This document shows positions 25,782 through 34,214 of a DNA stretch of 64,000 nucleotides, piece by piece. Origin of the DNA: NCEH01 sp002257205 (lineage in GTDB: Bacteria; Pseudomonadota; Alphaproteobacteria; Rhizobiales; Xanthobacteraceae); NCBI RefSeq assembly GCF_043195105.1, contig NZ_JBAFWO010000004.1; one strand, written 5' to 3'. A program made the translations under genes and the position numbers. A model generated the notes under the pieces. That model was not told where the DNA came from. It ran no database searches and worked only from the letters and a program-made list of their open reading frames with translations. Within the stretch, counting starts at the first letter, position 1. Each line of letters opens with the position of its first letter.

Positions 25782-27544
25782 TCCGCGGGCTCCGCAGCGA
25801 CGAGGGATTTCAGCTGTTCCGCATCCATGCGGCGAGTGAAGGCGGCGAACGGCTCGCCCGCCGTGCGATGGCCGAGCCAGGTTTTCAGGAGCTTCTCGAC
25901 CAGCACCGGGGCATCTTCCGCCTTCACGTCGCGGAACAGCTCCTCGGCGATGGCGGCATCGGTGCCGAACCCGCCGCCCACCAGCAGGTGATAGCCGTCC
26001 ACCGTATCGCCCTCCTCATTGAGGGCGACGCGCGCGCCGATCAGGCCGATGTCGCCGATATAATGCTGGGCGCAGCTGTTGTGGCAGCCGGTGACATGGA
26101 TGTTCACCGGCTCGGCGAGCGCCACGCGCGGGCCGCAATGGGCGCCGATGGCGAGCGCCGTGCCCTTGGTATCGGCGGCGGCGAAGCGGCAGCCTTTCGA
26201 GCCGGTGCAGGCGACGATGCCGGCCTGAAGCGCGCTCGCCTCGGCGGTGAGGCCGATGTCCGCGATGGCGGCCTTGGCCTCGTCCACGCGCGCGTCGGGA
26301 ATGCCGGACAGCAGCAGATTCTGCCACACGGTCAGGCGGATATCGCCATCGCCCAGGCGCACCGCGAGATCGGCGAGCGCGTGCATCTGCGCCACGCTGA
26401 TGCGCCCGACGGGCAGGCCGATGCCGATCCAGTTCAGCCCCGCCTGTTTTTGGGGATGCACGCCGAGATGGGCCATGCGGTCCGCCTGCGGGCGCGGCAA
26501 CACGGCTTCGGCGGGGAGGCGCAGCAGCTTTTGGTCGAGCTTCTCTTCCACGGCGGCGAGGAATTTCTCGAAGCCCCAGGCATCCAGCACATATTTCAGC
26601 CGCGCCTTCTTACGGTCGGTGCGATCGCCGCTGTCGATGAACACGCGCACGATGGCATCCGCCACGCGGGTCGCGTCCTTGGGCTCCAGGATCACCCCGG
26701 TGTCGCGGGCGAAATCTTTGTGGCCGGTGATGCCGCCGAGCGCGAGGCGGAACCACACGCCCGGTTCCGCGCCGAAGCCCGCGCGCACCTCCACCGCCTG
26801 GAAGCCGATGTCGTTCGTGTCCTCCAGCGCGCCGATGCGCCCGGCGCCGTCGAACGCCACATTGAACTTGCGCGGCAGGCCATACATGGCGCGGGTGTTG
26901 AGAATGTAATGGTGCCATTCCCGCGCATAGGGGCGGGTGTCGAGCAATTCCTGCGGGTCGATGCCGGCGGTGGGCGTGCCGGTGACGTTGCGAATATTAT
27001 CGCCCCCGGCACCCTTGGCGGTAAGGCCGAGATCCACCAGCTTTTCCAGCAGGATCACCCCGTCGGCGGCCGGGATCTCGCGGATTTGCAGATTGGCGCG
27101 GGTGGTGACGTCGCAATAGCCGCCGCCATGGTCGCGGGCGATATCGGCGATGCCCCGGAATTGCCAATGGGTGAGAATGCCATTGGGCATGCGCATGCGG
27201 CACATGAAGCTGTCTTGCGCCGGGGCCACATAGAACAGGCCGTTGTATTTCCAGCGCAGGATGTCCGGCCCCTTGGGGAATTCGCCCGCCTGGGCGGCGT
27301 CCTTCATGCGGGCATAGCTGTCGAGGCCCATTTCCTCGCGCTTGGCCTTTTCCTCGGGCGTGAGCTTCCGGCCCTCGGCCTCGGTGCGGGCCATGGCCGT
27401 GTGGCTGGCGGCATCCGGGCCGGTGGGCTCGGCGGCGGGCGTGGCAGGGCTGGAGCCGGGCGCGCGCGCCACACGCGCCACCTGCGCGCCGGAGACGAAG
27501 CCTTCGAGATAGCGTTTCTGGTCGATGGTGAAATCGCCGCCCAT
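25778..27544 (-). CDS. nirA: Ferredoxin-type assimilatory nitrite reductase
   Basis: A 588-residue siroheme/[4Fe-4S] nitrite/sulfite reductase family protein, expected to reduce nitrite to ammonium in six one-electron steps. The two internal repeats begin with FMCRMRMPNGILT-type and GLNWIGIGLPVGRIS-type half-domains, and the cluster/siroheme ligands are in ACTGSKGCRFAAADTK and VTGCHNSCAQHYIGD. The N-terminal about 70 residues contain an Ala/Pro-rich linker. The substrate assignment (nitrite rather than sulfite) rests on its place between nitrate transport genes and nasA. It overlaps the downstream flavoprotein by four bases. Confidence 0.92.
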   Translation of the reverse strand: MGGDFTIDQKRYLEGFVSGAQVARVARAPGSSPATPAAEPTGPDAASHTAMARTEAEGRKLTPEEKAKREEMGLDSYARMKDAAQAGEFPKGPDILRWKYNGLFYVAPAQDSFMCRMRMPNGILTHWQFRGIADIARDHGGGYCDVTTRANLQIREIPAADGVILLEKLVDLGLTAKGAGGDNIRNVTGTPTAGIDPQELLDTRPYAREWHHYILNTRAMYGLPRKFNVAFDGAGRIGALEDTNDIGFQAVEVRAGFGAEPGVWFRLALGGITGHKDFARDTGVILEPKDATRVADAIVRVFIDSGDRTDRKKARLKYVLDAWGFEKFLAAVEEKLDQKLLRLPAEAVLPRPQADRMAHLGVHPQKQAGLNWIGIGLPVGRISVAQMHALADLAVRLGDGDIRLTVWQNLLLSGIPDARVDEAKAAIADIGLTAEASALQAGIVACTGSKGCRFAAADTKGTALAIGAHCGPRVALAEPVNIHVTGCHNSCAQHYIGDIGLIGARVALNEEGDTVDGYHLLVGGGFGTDAAIAEELFRDVKAEDAPVLVEKLLKTWLGHRTAGEPFAAFTRRMDAEQLKSLVAAEPAE

Positions 27545-27555
27545 GTTTCTTCTCC

Positions 27556-28767
27556 TCAGGCCGCGGCATCGTGCGCGACCGGCCCGAAGGCGAGGTCCGC
27601 GCGCAAAGCTGCGATCGGGGTGCGGTTCGTGATGAGGTCGAGATAGAACAGGCCGTCGGCCGTATCGCCGTAGAGAACGGCGCCGATCAGCCGCCCGTCC
27701 TTGATGATCAGCCGCCGGTAGATGCCGCGCGCGCGGTCGGTGAGCACTATGTCTTCTGTGCCGGGGCCGCCGGTGACGTCTCCGGCGGAAAAGACATGCA
27801 CGCCCGACACCTTGAGATTGGTCGCGACCGCGCTGCCTTCATAAAGCGCATCCGCGCCAGCGAAGCGGCGGGCGAGCACGCGGGCCTGCTCATAGGCCGG
27901 CGCCACGAGGCCATAGACGGCGGCGCGGTGTTCTGCGCATTCGCCAATGGCGTGGATGGCGGGATCGCTCGTTGCGAGCGTATCGTCCACCAGCACGCCG
28001 CGATTGCAGGCGAGCCCGGCGGCGCGGGCCAGGTCCGCATTGGGGCGCACACCGCAGGCAACCACCACGATGTCGGCAGGGATCAGCCGTCCATCGGCGA
28101 GCCGCAGGCCGGTGACATGGTCAGTGCCCTCCACGCGTGCGGAGGAGGCTTCGAGCATCACTTCGATGCCGCGCGCTTCCACCGCCTGGCGCAGCAGGGC
28201 GCCGGCGCGGGCGTCGAGCTGGCGTTCCATGAGGCGGTCCATGAGATGGACGAGGGTTGTCTTCGCGCCGGCGCCCGCCATGCCGCTGGCTGCTTCCAGG
28301 CCCAGCAGCCCGCCGCCGATGACCACCGCCCGCGTGCCGGGCTTCGCCGCATCCATCAGCGCCGCGACGTCCGCGAGATCGCGGAAGGTGCGTACGCCGG
28401 GCAGGTCCATGCCCGGCACCGGCAGGCGGATGGGATGCGAGCCGGTGGCGAGCACCAGATGCTGATAGGGCAGGCGGGCACCATCCGCGAGCGCGACGGT
28501 CTTCGCCGCGCGGTCGATGGCGGTTGCGGGATTTCCGTAGAGCAGCGTGACGCCCCGGTCACGCCACCAGGCGGCGGGCTTCAATTGCGCGTCGGCCACC
28601 GCGATCTTGCCGGCGAGCACGTCGGACAGCAGCACGCGATTATAGGCGAGCTGCGGCTCGGCGCCGATCACCGCGACGGCGTAACGCCCCAACGCCCGCT
28701 GCGCCAGCTCCTCGCAGAGCTTGGCGGCGGCCATGCCGTTGCCGACGATGACGAGGGTTTCAGCCAT
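27556..28767 (-). CDS. NAD(P)/FAD-dependent oxidoreductase, NirB N-terminal-like
   Basis: A 403-residue pyridine nucleotide-disulfide-type oxidoreductase. FAD binding is shown by LVIVGNGMAAAKLCEELA at the N-terminus, the NAD(P) site by AVVIGGGLLGLEAASGMA, and the second FAD motif by DPAIHAIGECAEHRA. It resembles the FAD domain of NirB and of NasB-type nitrate reductase diaphorases but ends before any BFD or siroheme domain. In this operon it could be a diaphorase for NasA/NirA or for the globin upstream. It lies 11 bases before nirA. ATG at 28767. Confidence 0.88.
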   Translation of the reverse strand: MAETLVIVGNGMAAAKLCEELAQRALGRYAVAVIGAEPQLAYNRVLLSDVLAGKIAVADAQLKPAAWWRDRGVTLLYGNPATAIDRAAKTVALADGARLPYQHLVLATGSHPIRLPVPGMDLPGVRTFRDLADVAALMDAAKPGTRAVVIGGGLLGLEAASGMAGAGAKTTLVHLMDRLMERQLDARAGALLRQAVEARGIEVMLEASSARVEGTDHVTGLRLADGRLIPADIVVVACGVRPNADLARAAGLACNRGVLVDDTLATSDPAIHAIGECAEHRAAVYGLVAPAYEQARVLARRFAGADALYEGSAVATNLKVSGVHVFSAGDVTGGPGTEDIVLTDRARGIYRRLIIKDGRLIGAVLYGDTADGLFYLDLITNRTPIAALRADLAFGPVAHDAAA

Positions 28768-28810
28768 GAGCTTCTTCTCCCCTTGAGGGGCGCGCGCGAT
28801 GCAGGGAGAA

Positions 28811-29095
28811 GCCCCCTCTTCCCGAGGCGGAGAGGGTTGGGGTGAGGGGTGTGTTTTCGTGCGCTTCGACGCGCCAGAGCCCCCTCACCCGCCTGCTGCG
28901 CAGCCGACCTCTCCCCGTGGGGGAGAGGTGAAGGGCGCTCTTTTCCAGGGGGGAGAGATGCAGAGGGATTCCCCCTCTCCCCGCGGGGGAGAGGGTTGGG
29001 GTGAGGGGGGTACGCTCTCCGCTGAACCCGGCGGAGCTCATCCGGACGGCGCCATACCCCTCTCCCCAACCCTCCCCCGCAAGGGGGGAGGGGGC
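28811..29095. repeat. Second cluster of GC-rich palindromic repeats
   Basis: The same unit family as at 17446-17902. B-type units are at about 28812-28849 and 28970-29010, an A-type unit at about 28880-28929, and an inverted B-type unit at about 29056-29093. It fills most of the 366-base gap (28768-29133) inside the nitrate operon, between the globin and FAD oxidoreductase genes. Hairpins there could attenuate the transcript or stabilise segments. No gene is supported in the gap. Confidence 0.88.
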
Positions 29096-29133
29096 TGGAA
29101 TGCGAAAGGGGAGAAGCGGGGCGCGCATGATCG

Positions 29134-29568
29134 TCACTCGGCCGCAGCCGGGGCCGGTGCCGCATCTTCCGCAGCGGCGATCATGACCGAGGAGAGCAGG
29201 CCATAGGCCTCGCTCCAGGCGTCCCTGACCTCGGGCGTGAAATCGGCGCCGAGGCCCTGTTCCAGCGTCCAGAGCAGCGCTGCGCCGACGGGCGGATAAT
29301 GGGCGGCTTCCACCCCATAGGCGACGTGGCGTTTCGCCAATGCCTGCGCGGCGGGGACCACGGCTTCCAGATTGGACAGGCCCTTCACCACCATGGCGAG
29401 GGTCGCCATCAGCTTGCGGCCCTGCTCCGTGATGTCGCCCTTGAACAGGGGCTTCACCTGCGGCGTGGTTTCGAACAGGCGGGCGTAGAACAGCGCCGCC
29501 GCCTGCTCGGAGATGGGCGCCACCTTGGCGAAGGAGGATTGGATCAGTTCGATCTGGACGGGGGTCAT
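29134..29568 (-). CDS. Single-domain haemoglobin
   Basis: A 144-residue globin of the bacterial haemoglobin/flavohaemoglobin-head type. PVQIELIQSSFAKVAPISEQ is the A-helix, LFYARLFETTPQVKPLFKGD spans the B-C region with the typical Phe/Tyr, and the proximal histidine is in ALAKRHVAYGVEAAHYPPVG. The FAD and NAD domains of Hmp are absent. In nitrate assimilation operons such globins are thought to remove nitric oxide or support NirA/NasA electron flow; here a separate FAD oxidoreductase gene follows downstream and could act as its reductase. The C-terminal APAPAAAE tail is low complexity. The operon position is 15 bases after nrtD. Confidence 0.9.
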   Translation of the reverse strand: MTPVQIELIQSSFAKVAPISEQAAALFYARLFETTPQVKPLFKGDITEQGRKLMATLAMVVKGLSNLEAVVPAAQALAKRHVAYGVEAAHYPPVGAALLWTLEQGLGADFTPEVRDAWSEAYGLLSSVMIAAAEDAAPAPAAAE

Positions 29569-29583
29569 GGGCCGATCCTCCGC

Positions 29584-30378
29584 TCAGGCCGCTTCCACGA
29601 AGCGATGGCGCTCGTGGAGGAATTTCAGCACCGCCTCGCGGGCCTTGAGATAGGTGGAATTAGCCACCAGCTCCAGCCGCCGGCGCGGGCGCGCGAGATC
29701 CACCGAAAGCACTTCGCCGATGCGGGCGGAGGGGCCGTTGGTCATCATGACGATGCGGTCGGAGAGCAACACCGCCTCGTCCACGTCATGGGTGATCATG
29801 AGGATGGTATTGCCCAAGGTGGCGTGGATCTGCATCACGCTGTCCTGGAGATGGGCGCGGGTGAGCGCGTCCAGCGCGCCGAACGGCTCGTCCAGCAGCA
29901 GCACCTTGGGCTGCATGGCCAACGCGCGGGCGATGCCGACGCGCTGCTTCATGCCGCCGGAGACTTCCGCCGGGCGCTTGTCCTTGGCATGGACCATCTG
30001 CACCAGTTCGAGATTGTGCAGGGTCCAGTCATTGCGCTCGGCGCGCGACTTGGTGCCCGAGAACACCTTGTCCACCGCGAGGCGGACATTGTCGTAGACG
30101 GTGAGCCAGGGCAGCAGCGAATGGTTCTGGAACACGACCGCGCGGTCCGGCCCCGGCGCATTCACCTCCCGCCCGTCCAGGATCACGCCGCCCGAGGTGG
30201 CGGTGGTGAGGCCGGCGACGATGTTCAGCAAGGTGGACTTGCCGCAGCCGGAATGGCCGATGATGGAGATGTATTCGCCCTTGGCGATCTCCAGGGAGAT
30301 GTCGCGCAACACCTCTGTGGTGGCGGCGCCGCGGGTGAAGGTCTTGCCGATCTGGCTGAGTTGGAGATAGGCGGTCAT
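29584..30378 (-). CDS. nrtD: Nitrate ABC transporter, ATP-binding subunit
   Basis: A 264-residue ABC ATPase energising nitrate uptake. Walker A is GHSGCGKSTLLNIV, the signature is VSGGMKQRVGIARAL and Walker B is KVLLLDEPFGALDALTR. The LSDRIVMMTNGPSARIGE segment and the C-terminal KAREAVLKFLHERH are characteristic of NrtD/CmpD-type subunits. It follows the permease by 11 bases and precedes the globin by 15. Confidence 0.94.
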   Translation of the reverse strand: MTAYLQLSQIGKTFTRGAATTEVLRDISLEIAKGEYISIIGHSGCGKSTLLNIVAGLTTATSGGVILDGREVNAPGPDRAVVFQNHSLLPWLTVYDNVRLAVDKVFSGTKSRAERNDWTLHNLELVQMVHAKDKRPAEVSGGMKQRVGIARALAMQPKVLLLDEPFGALDALTRAHLQDSVMQIHATLGNTILMITHDVDEAVLLSDRIVMMTNGPSARIGEVLSVDLARPRRRLELVANSTYLKAREAVLKFLHERHRFVEAA

Positions 30379-30389
30379 GGGAAGCCTCC

Positions 30390-31280
30390 TCAGGCGGATG
30401 CGGTGCCGCGGGTGACGAAAGCGGCGATGCCGGCGACGAGGCGATCAAGGGCAAAGCCCACGACGCCGATGTAGACCAGGGCGACGATGATGTCGGGCAG
30501 GCGGGAGGAGTTCCACGCATCCCAGATGAAGAAGCCGATGCCGACGCCGCCGGTGAGCATTTCCGCCGCCACGATGGCGAGCCAGGACAGGCCGATGCCG
30601 ATGCGCAGCCCGGTGAAGATGTAGGGCGCTGCCGAGGGCAGCATAATCTTCCAGAAGAACTCGATCTGGTTGAGCCGCAACACCTGCGCCACGTTGCGAT
30701 AATCTTGCGGAATATTGCGGATCCCCACCGCCGTATTGATGATGATCGGCCAGATGGCGGTGATGAAGATCACGAAGATGGCGGAGGGGTTGCTGTCGCG
30801 GAAGGCGGCCAGCGCCAGCGGCAGCCAGGCGAGCGGCGGCACGGTGCGCAGCATCTGGAAGATCGGGTCGAGCCCGCGCATGGCCCAGATGGACTGGCCG
30901 ATCACCGCGCCGATCAATATGCCCACCACGGCAGCAAGGCCGAAGCCCACGGCCACCCGTTGCAGCGAGACCAGGACGCGCAAGCCGAGGCCGATGTCCT
31001 GCGGGCCGGCGACGAAGAAGGGATCGAGGATCAGGTCCTTGCTGTCCGTCCAGATGCGGCTCGGCGGCGGCAAAGTGGCGCCGGGGCCGGAACACAGCAA
31101 TTCCCACATCAGCAGCAGCAGGACGGCCATCACCAGTGGCGGAAGGACATTCACGGCAGCGCGCGTGAGCCACGTGCGAAGGCGTGTCTTGACCGGCGGG
31201 CGTGGACGCGCGAGGCGGACCACTTCGGCCGCCGGGCGCTTCGGGGCCGGCGTCGTTTCCTTGAGAGCGGTGACGGACAT
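30390..31280 (-). CDS. nrtB: Nitrate ABC transporter, permease subunit
   Basis: A 296-residue inner-membrane permease of the NrtB/SsuC family with about six spans. A basic N-terminal tail (1-37) leads into the first span at VLPPLVMAVLLLLMWELL. The family block LRTVPPLAWLPLALAAFRDS and the EAA-like coupling stretch FFWKIMLPSAAPYIFTGLRI, which contacts the ATPase, are both clear. It lies between nrtA (83 bases upstream) and nrtD. Confidence 0.94.
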   Translation of the reverse strand: MSVTALKETTPAPKRPAAEVVRLARPRPPVKTRLRTWLTRAAVNVLPPLVMAVLLLLMWELLCSGPGATLPPPSRIWTDSKDLILDPFFVAGPQDIGLGLRVLVSLQRVAVGFGLAAVVGILIGAVIGQSIWAMRGLDPIFQMLRTVPPLAWLPLALAAFRDSNPSAIFVIFITAIWPIIINTAVGIRNIPQDYRNVAQVLRLNQIEFFWKIMLPSAAPYIFTGLRIGIGLSWLAIVAAEMLTGGVGIGFFIWDAWNSSRLPDIIVALVYIGVVGFALDRLVAGIAAFVTRGTASA

Positions 31281-31362
31281 GGGGCAAAAGCTCCCGATTT
31301 GAGGTCTGTTCAGCGTGCAGGCGAAAGCGCCCGCGCCCGGATGGCGCGGACGCGGCGGCGTC

Positions 31363-32721
31363 TCAGACTTCGACGCGCTTGATGCCGAGGCTCTTGAGGT
31401 AGGCGGTCGGGTTCGCCGGATCGAAGGTCTTGCCGTCGAAGAAGGTTTCCGTGCCGCGCGAGGTGGATGTGGGGATCTGCGCGGCGGGAACCGAAAGTTC
31501 CTTCGCCGCCGCGCGCCAGATGTCCTCGCGGTTCACCTTGTCGACCAGCGCGGCGATATCGATGGTGGGCTCGAACTTGCCCCAGCGGATATCCTCGGTG
31601 ACGAACCAGGCATCATGGCTCTTGAATGGATAGGAGGCGTGATCCTTCCAGAACTTCATGTACTGGTCAGAGCCCTTCACCACCCGGCCGTTGCCGTAAT
31701 TGATGTCGCCGATGGTGCGGCCGTAGATGTCGGCGACCGGCACGTTGAACCATTGCCGCTTGCCGACGATCTCGGACATTTCTTTCTTGTTCTCCATCTT
31801 GTCGCACCATTGCTGGGCTTCCATCACCGCCATCACGATGGCCTTGGTGGCGTTGGGATTCTTGTCCACGAAGTCGGCTCGCATGCCGAGCGCCTTCTCG
31901 GGATGGTTCTTCCAGATCTCGCCGGTGGTGCAGGCGGTGTAGCCGATGCCCTGGTTGACGACCTGTTCGTTCCAGGGTTCGCCGACGCAGAAGGCGTCCA
32001 TGTTGCCCACCTTCATGTTCGCCACCATCTGGGGCGGCGGCACGACGATGGTGGAGACGTCCTTGTCCGGATCGATGCCGGCGGCCGCCATCCAATAGCG
32101 GATCCACAGATCGTGGGTGCCGCCCGGAAAGGTCATGGCAATCTTGACTTCCTTGCCTTCGGCCTTCTTCTTGGCGAACACCGGCTTGAGCGCGGATGCG
32201 TCGGCGGTGACCTTCAAATCCTTGTATTCGTTGGAAACCGAAATGCCTTGCGCGTCCAGATTGAGGCGCGCCAGAATGTACATGGGGGTCGGCGCGTTGT
32301 TCTGCGTGACCCTGCCGGTGGAGATCAGATACGGCATCGGGGTCAGGATGTGGGCGCCATCAATGCCGTTCGCCGCGCCGCCGAGCACCAGATTGTCGCG
32401 CGTCGCGCCCCAGGAGGCCTGCTTGACCACTTCGACGTCGGGCACACCATATTTCGCGAACATGCCCTTTTCCTTGGCGATCACCAGGGGCGAGGCATCC
32501 ATCAGCGCGATATAGCCGAGCACCGCCTTGGTGGTCTCCGGTGCCGCCGCATAAGCGGAGGGCACTCCGCCCGGAAAGGTCATGCGCACCGCGTCGAACA
32601 GCGCCGCCGCGCCCAGGGCGGCCGCGCTGCTCTTCAGCAGCGAGCGGCGCGCCGGAGACGCGGGCTGGTCGTCCTGTCGGACGACGGGCTGGCCGGGCCG
32701 GGTGGTCGAAAACTCGGTCAT
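31363..32721 (-). CDS. nrtA: Nitrate ABC transporter, periplasmic binding protein
   Basis: A 452-residue substrate-binding protein of the NrtA/CmpA family. A twin-arginine-type signal RRSLLKSSAAALGAAALFDA (about 26-45) indicates export. The family blocks LGYIALMDASPLVIAKEKGM and KQASWGATRDNLVLGGAANG, and IVVPPPQMVANMKVGNMDAF, are typical of nitrate binders. The ATG at 32721 has GAGGGGA upstream and starts the structural operon. Its leader (32764-32875) carries the terminator and hairpins described separately, so expression should depend on NasT. A second, leaderless paralogue (nasS) lies just upstream. Confidence 0.95.
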   Translation of the reverse strand: MTEFSTTRPGQPVVRQDDQPASPARRSLLKSSAAALGAAALFDAVRMTFPGGVPSAYAAAPETTKAVLGYIALMDASPLVIAKEKGMFAKYGVPDVEVVKQASWGATRDNLVLGGAANGIDGAHILTPMPYLISTGRVTQNNAPTPMYILARLNLDAQGISVSNEYKDLKVTADASALKPVFAKKKAEGKEVKIAMTFPGGTHDLWIRYWMAAAGIDPDKDVSTIVVPPPQMVANMKVGNMDAFCVGEPWNEQVVNQGIGYTACTTGEIWKNHPEKALGMRADFVDKNPNATKAIVMAVMEAQQWCDKMENKKEMSEIVGKRQWFNVPVADIYGRTIGDINYGNGRVVKGSDQYMKFWKDHASYPFKSHDAWFVTEDIRWGKFEPTIDIAALVDKVNREDIWRAAAKELSVPAAQIPTSTSRGTETFFDGKTFDPANPTAYLKSLGIKRVEV

Positions 32722-32763
32722 TCTGGTTCCCCTCTGGTCGGCATCTGTGACGGGTCAGAAACG

Positions 32764-32812
32764 AAAAAAGCCGCGGACAGCACGATGGCGCGGTGCCATC
32801 GGTGTCAGCGGC
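32764..32812 (-). terminator. Leader terminator (attenuator) upstream of nrtA
   Basis: Read on the minus strand, GCCGCTGACA (32812-32803) pairs with TGTCCGCGGC (32779-32770), one mismatch, enclosing an inner CGATGGC/GCCATCG stem, and is followed by TTTTTT (32769-32764). It lies 43 bases before the nrtA start codon. A terminator inside the leader of the first structural gene is the hallmark of NasT/NasR-type antitermination control. Confidence 0.88.
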
Positions 32813-32838
32813 TTTGCTGAAGGTCCCGTCAGTGGGAC
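32805..32838 (-). promoter_or_regulatory. ANTAR-type tandem hexaloop hairpins (NasT target RNA)
   Basis: Two 5-bp hairpins with six-base loops lie two bases apart on the minus strand. The first is GTCCC-ACTGAC-GGGAC (32838-32823), the second TCAGC-AAAGCC-GCTGA (32820-32805). Both loops have A at position 1 and G at position 4, the established requirement for ANTAR-domain RNA binding. The second hairpin uses the ascending arm of the terminator at 32764-32812, so the two structures exclude each other. Bound NasT would therefore favour read-through into nrtA. Confidence 0.85.
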
Positions 32839-32847
32839 GAATTTTTT

Positions 32848-32871
32848 GACGCGGACATCATTGGCCGCGTC
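32848..32871 (-). promoter_or_regulatory. Additional leader hairpin with A1/G4 hexaloop
   Basis: GACGCGG (32871-32865) pairs with CCGCGTC (32854-32848) on the minus strand. After one mismatch a C-G pair closes the hexaloop AATGAT, which also has A1 and G4. It lies nine bases upstream of the hairpin pair, right after the predicted transcription start. It may be a third binding site or only a stabilising 5' structure. Confidence 0.6.
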
Positions 32872-32884
32872 TGGAATTCATCTA

Positions 32885-32900
32885 TTCAAGATGCGTGCCA
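32885..32900 (-). promoter_or_regulatory. Sigma54 (RpoN) promoter for the nitrate operon
   Basis: On the minus strand TGGCACGCATCTTGAA (32900-32885) matches the -24/-12 consensus TGGCACG-N4-TTGCA except for A in place of the C of the -12 GC. The GG and GA are ten bases apart as required. The predicted start, about 32875, lies four bases before the first leader hairpin, which makes the leader boundaries consistent. Confidence 0.78.
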
Positions 32901-32945
32901 GATGCGGATGTCGGGAAGACTCTTGAATTTGCTTTGGATTTTGTA

Positions 32946-32962
32946 TGCCAATATTTTGTGCA
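32946..32962. promoter_or_regulatory. Possible NtrC-binding site
   Basis: TGCCAATATTTTGTGCA is an imperfect 17-base match to the NtrC consensus (TGCACC-N5-GGTGCA), keeping TGC at one end and GTGCA at the other. It lies about 70-85 bases upstream of the predicted sigma54 start, closer than usual for an enhancer. A second, unrelated inverted repeat GACGCG/CGCGTC flanks it at about 32963-32977. Weak evidence. Confidence 0.3.
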
Positions 32963-33059
32963 GACGCGATCCGCGTCAGTGCGGTGCAAAAAATCCGGGC
33001 AGATGATGCGCGATTGAGCGCGCGGCGTGGGTGGGCAAGGTCCGCCGACCCTTCTGTCG

Positions 33060-34214
33060 CTACCCTTTCGAGGCGTCGTCCGGCCCCGATTTGAGAAAGC
33101 GCGCGGCGTCGAACGGCGCCCCGAGTCGGGTCGCCACGCAGTCGGGTTCAGCCGTGTGGTGCACAGGCGCGTGGCCCACGGCATGGTCGAAAATGTCCGG
33201 CCGGTAGACCGAGATCGCCTCGCGCGCCGCATCGGGCGCCCATTCGCCCTGATGGGCCTCGACAATCTGGCTGTACATCCACAATGCATGGTCCGGCTCG
33301 GGCCGGTTGGCGCCGTCGCGATGGAGGACGAGATAATCCTGATGCGCCCGCAGCGGGCCACCTCGCGCGGTATGGAGACGCCCGTCCAGGGTTCGGCGCA
33401 GCACGTCGGCGGGCAGGGAGAGATGGCGCGGTTCGCCCAGCAGGCGGGCGAGATCTTCGTGGTTGGCGGGATCCTCGCACCAGCGCGCGGCGGCATAGAG
33501 CGCCCGCACCAGGCGATGCAGCACGTCGGATTCGGTATTGGCGAAGCGGGCGTGCACGCCCAGCACCTTTTCCGGCACCCAGCCGAAGATTTCCGCCCCG
33601 AGCACGGCGATGCGGCCGACATCGGCATCCACCGCCACGCTGTTCCAGGGGCTGCCGACGCAGAAGCCGTGTACCAGCCCGTTGCGCAGGCTCTCGGCCA
33701 TGAAGGGCGGCGGGATCACCACGAGGCGCACGTCGCGGTCTGGATCGACGCCGCCGGCCTTGAGGAAATTGCGCACCAGATAGGTATGGGTGGAGAAGCT
33801 GTACACCGAGGCGAAGATCAGCGGCTCGCGTCCCGCGGCGCGGCGCTGCGCCACCACCCGGCCGAGCGCGCGCGCCGCCGCCGGGGCAGTGGACAGGTCG
33901 ATGCCGGTATCCCCCATCTCGGCATAGACGTCCTTGGCGATGGTGACGGCGCTGCCGTTGAGATTGAGCGCGAACGGCACCACCAACGGCACCCGCACAT
34001 GGCCGAGCCCGAGCGAGGAGGCGATGGCCAGCGGGCCCAGCATGTGGGCCCCGTCCAGCAGGCCGACATTCACCTTGTCGCGAATATTGGCCCAGGAGAC
34101 CTCCTTGTGGAGATCAATTTCCAGCCCCTCGGCCATGGAGAAGCCGCGCTCGGCGGCGGCGATCAGCACGGCGGCGTCGGTGAGGGGAATGAACCCCATG
34201 GCGAGGCGTCTCAT
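33060..34214 (-). CDS. nasS: NasS, cytoplasmic nitrate sensor
   Basis: A 384-residue member of the NrtA/CmpA binding-protein family without any signal peptide; it begins MRRLAMGFIPLTDAAVLIAA at once. Lack of export plus the ATGA overlap with an ANTAR regulator gene identifies the NasS sensor of NasS-NasT. In the studied systems NasS binds NasT in the absence of nitrate or nitrite and releases it when ligand is bound. Binding-fold blocks include KEVSWANIRDKVNVGLLDGA and VVIPPPFMAESLRNG, similar to nrtA. It is located upstream of the leader it is proposed to control. Confidence 0.9.
   Translation of the reverse strand: MRRLAMGFIPLTDAAVLIAAAERGFSMAEGLEIDLHKEVSWANIRDKVNVGLLDGAHMLGPLAIASSLGLGHVRVPLVVPFALNLNGSAVTIAKDVYAEMGDTGIDLSTAPAAARALGRVVAQRRAAGREPLIFASVYSFSTHTYLVRNFLKAGGVDPDRDVRLVVIPPPFMAESLRNGLVHGFCVGSPWNSVAVDADVGRIAVLGAEIFGWVPEKVLGVHARFANTESDVLHRLVRALYAAARWCEDPANHEDLARLLGEPRHLSLPADVLRRTLDGRLHTARGGPLRAHQDYLVLHRDGANRPEPDHALWMYSQIVEAHQGEWAPDAAREAISVYRPDIFDHAVGHAPVHHTAEPDCVATRLGAPFDAARFLKSGPDDASKG

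Noticed and set aside
33060..34214. Reading nasS as a second periplasmic nitrate-binding protein
   Set aside because: No signal peptide is present and the gene overlaps an ANTAR regulator, which fits the NasS sensor instead.
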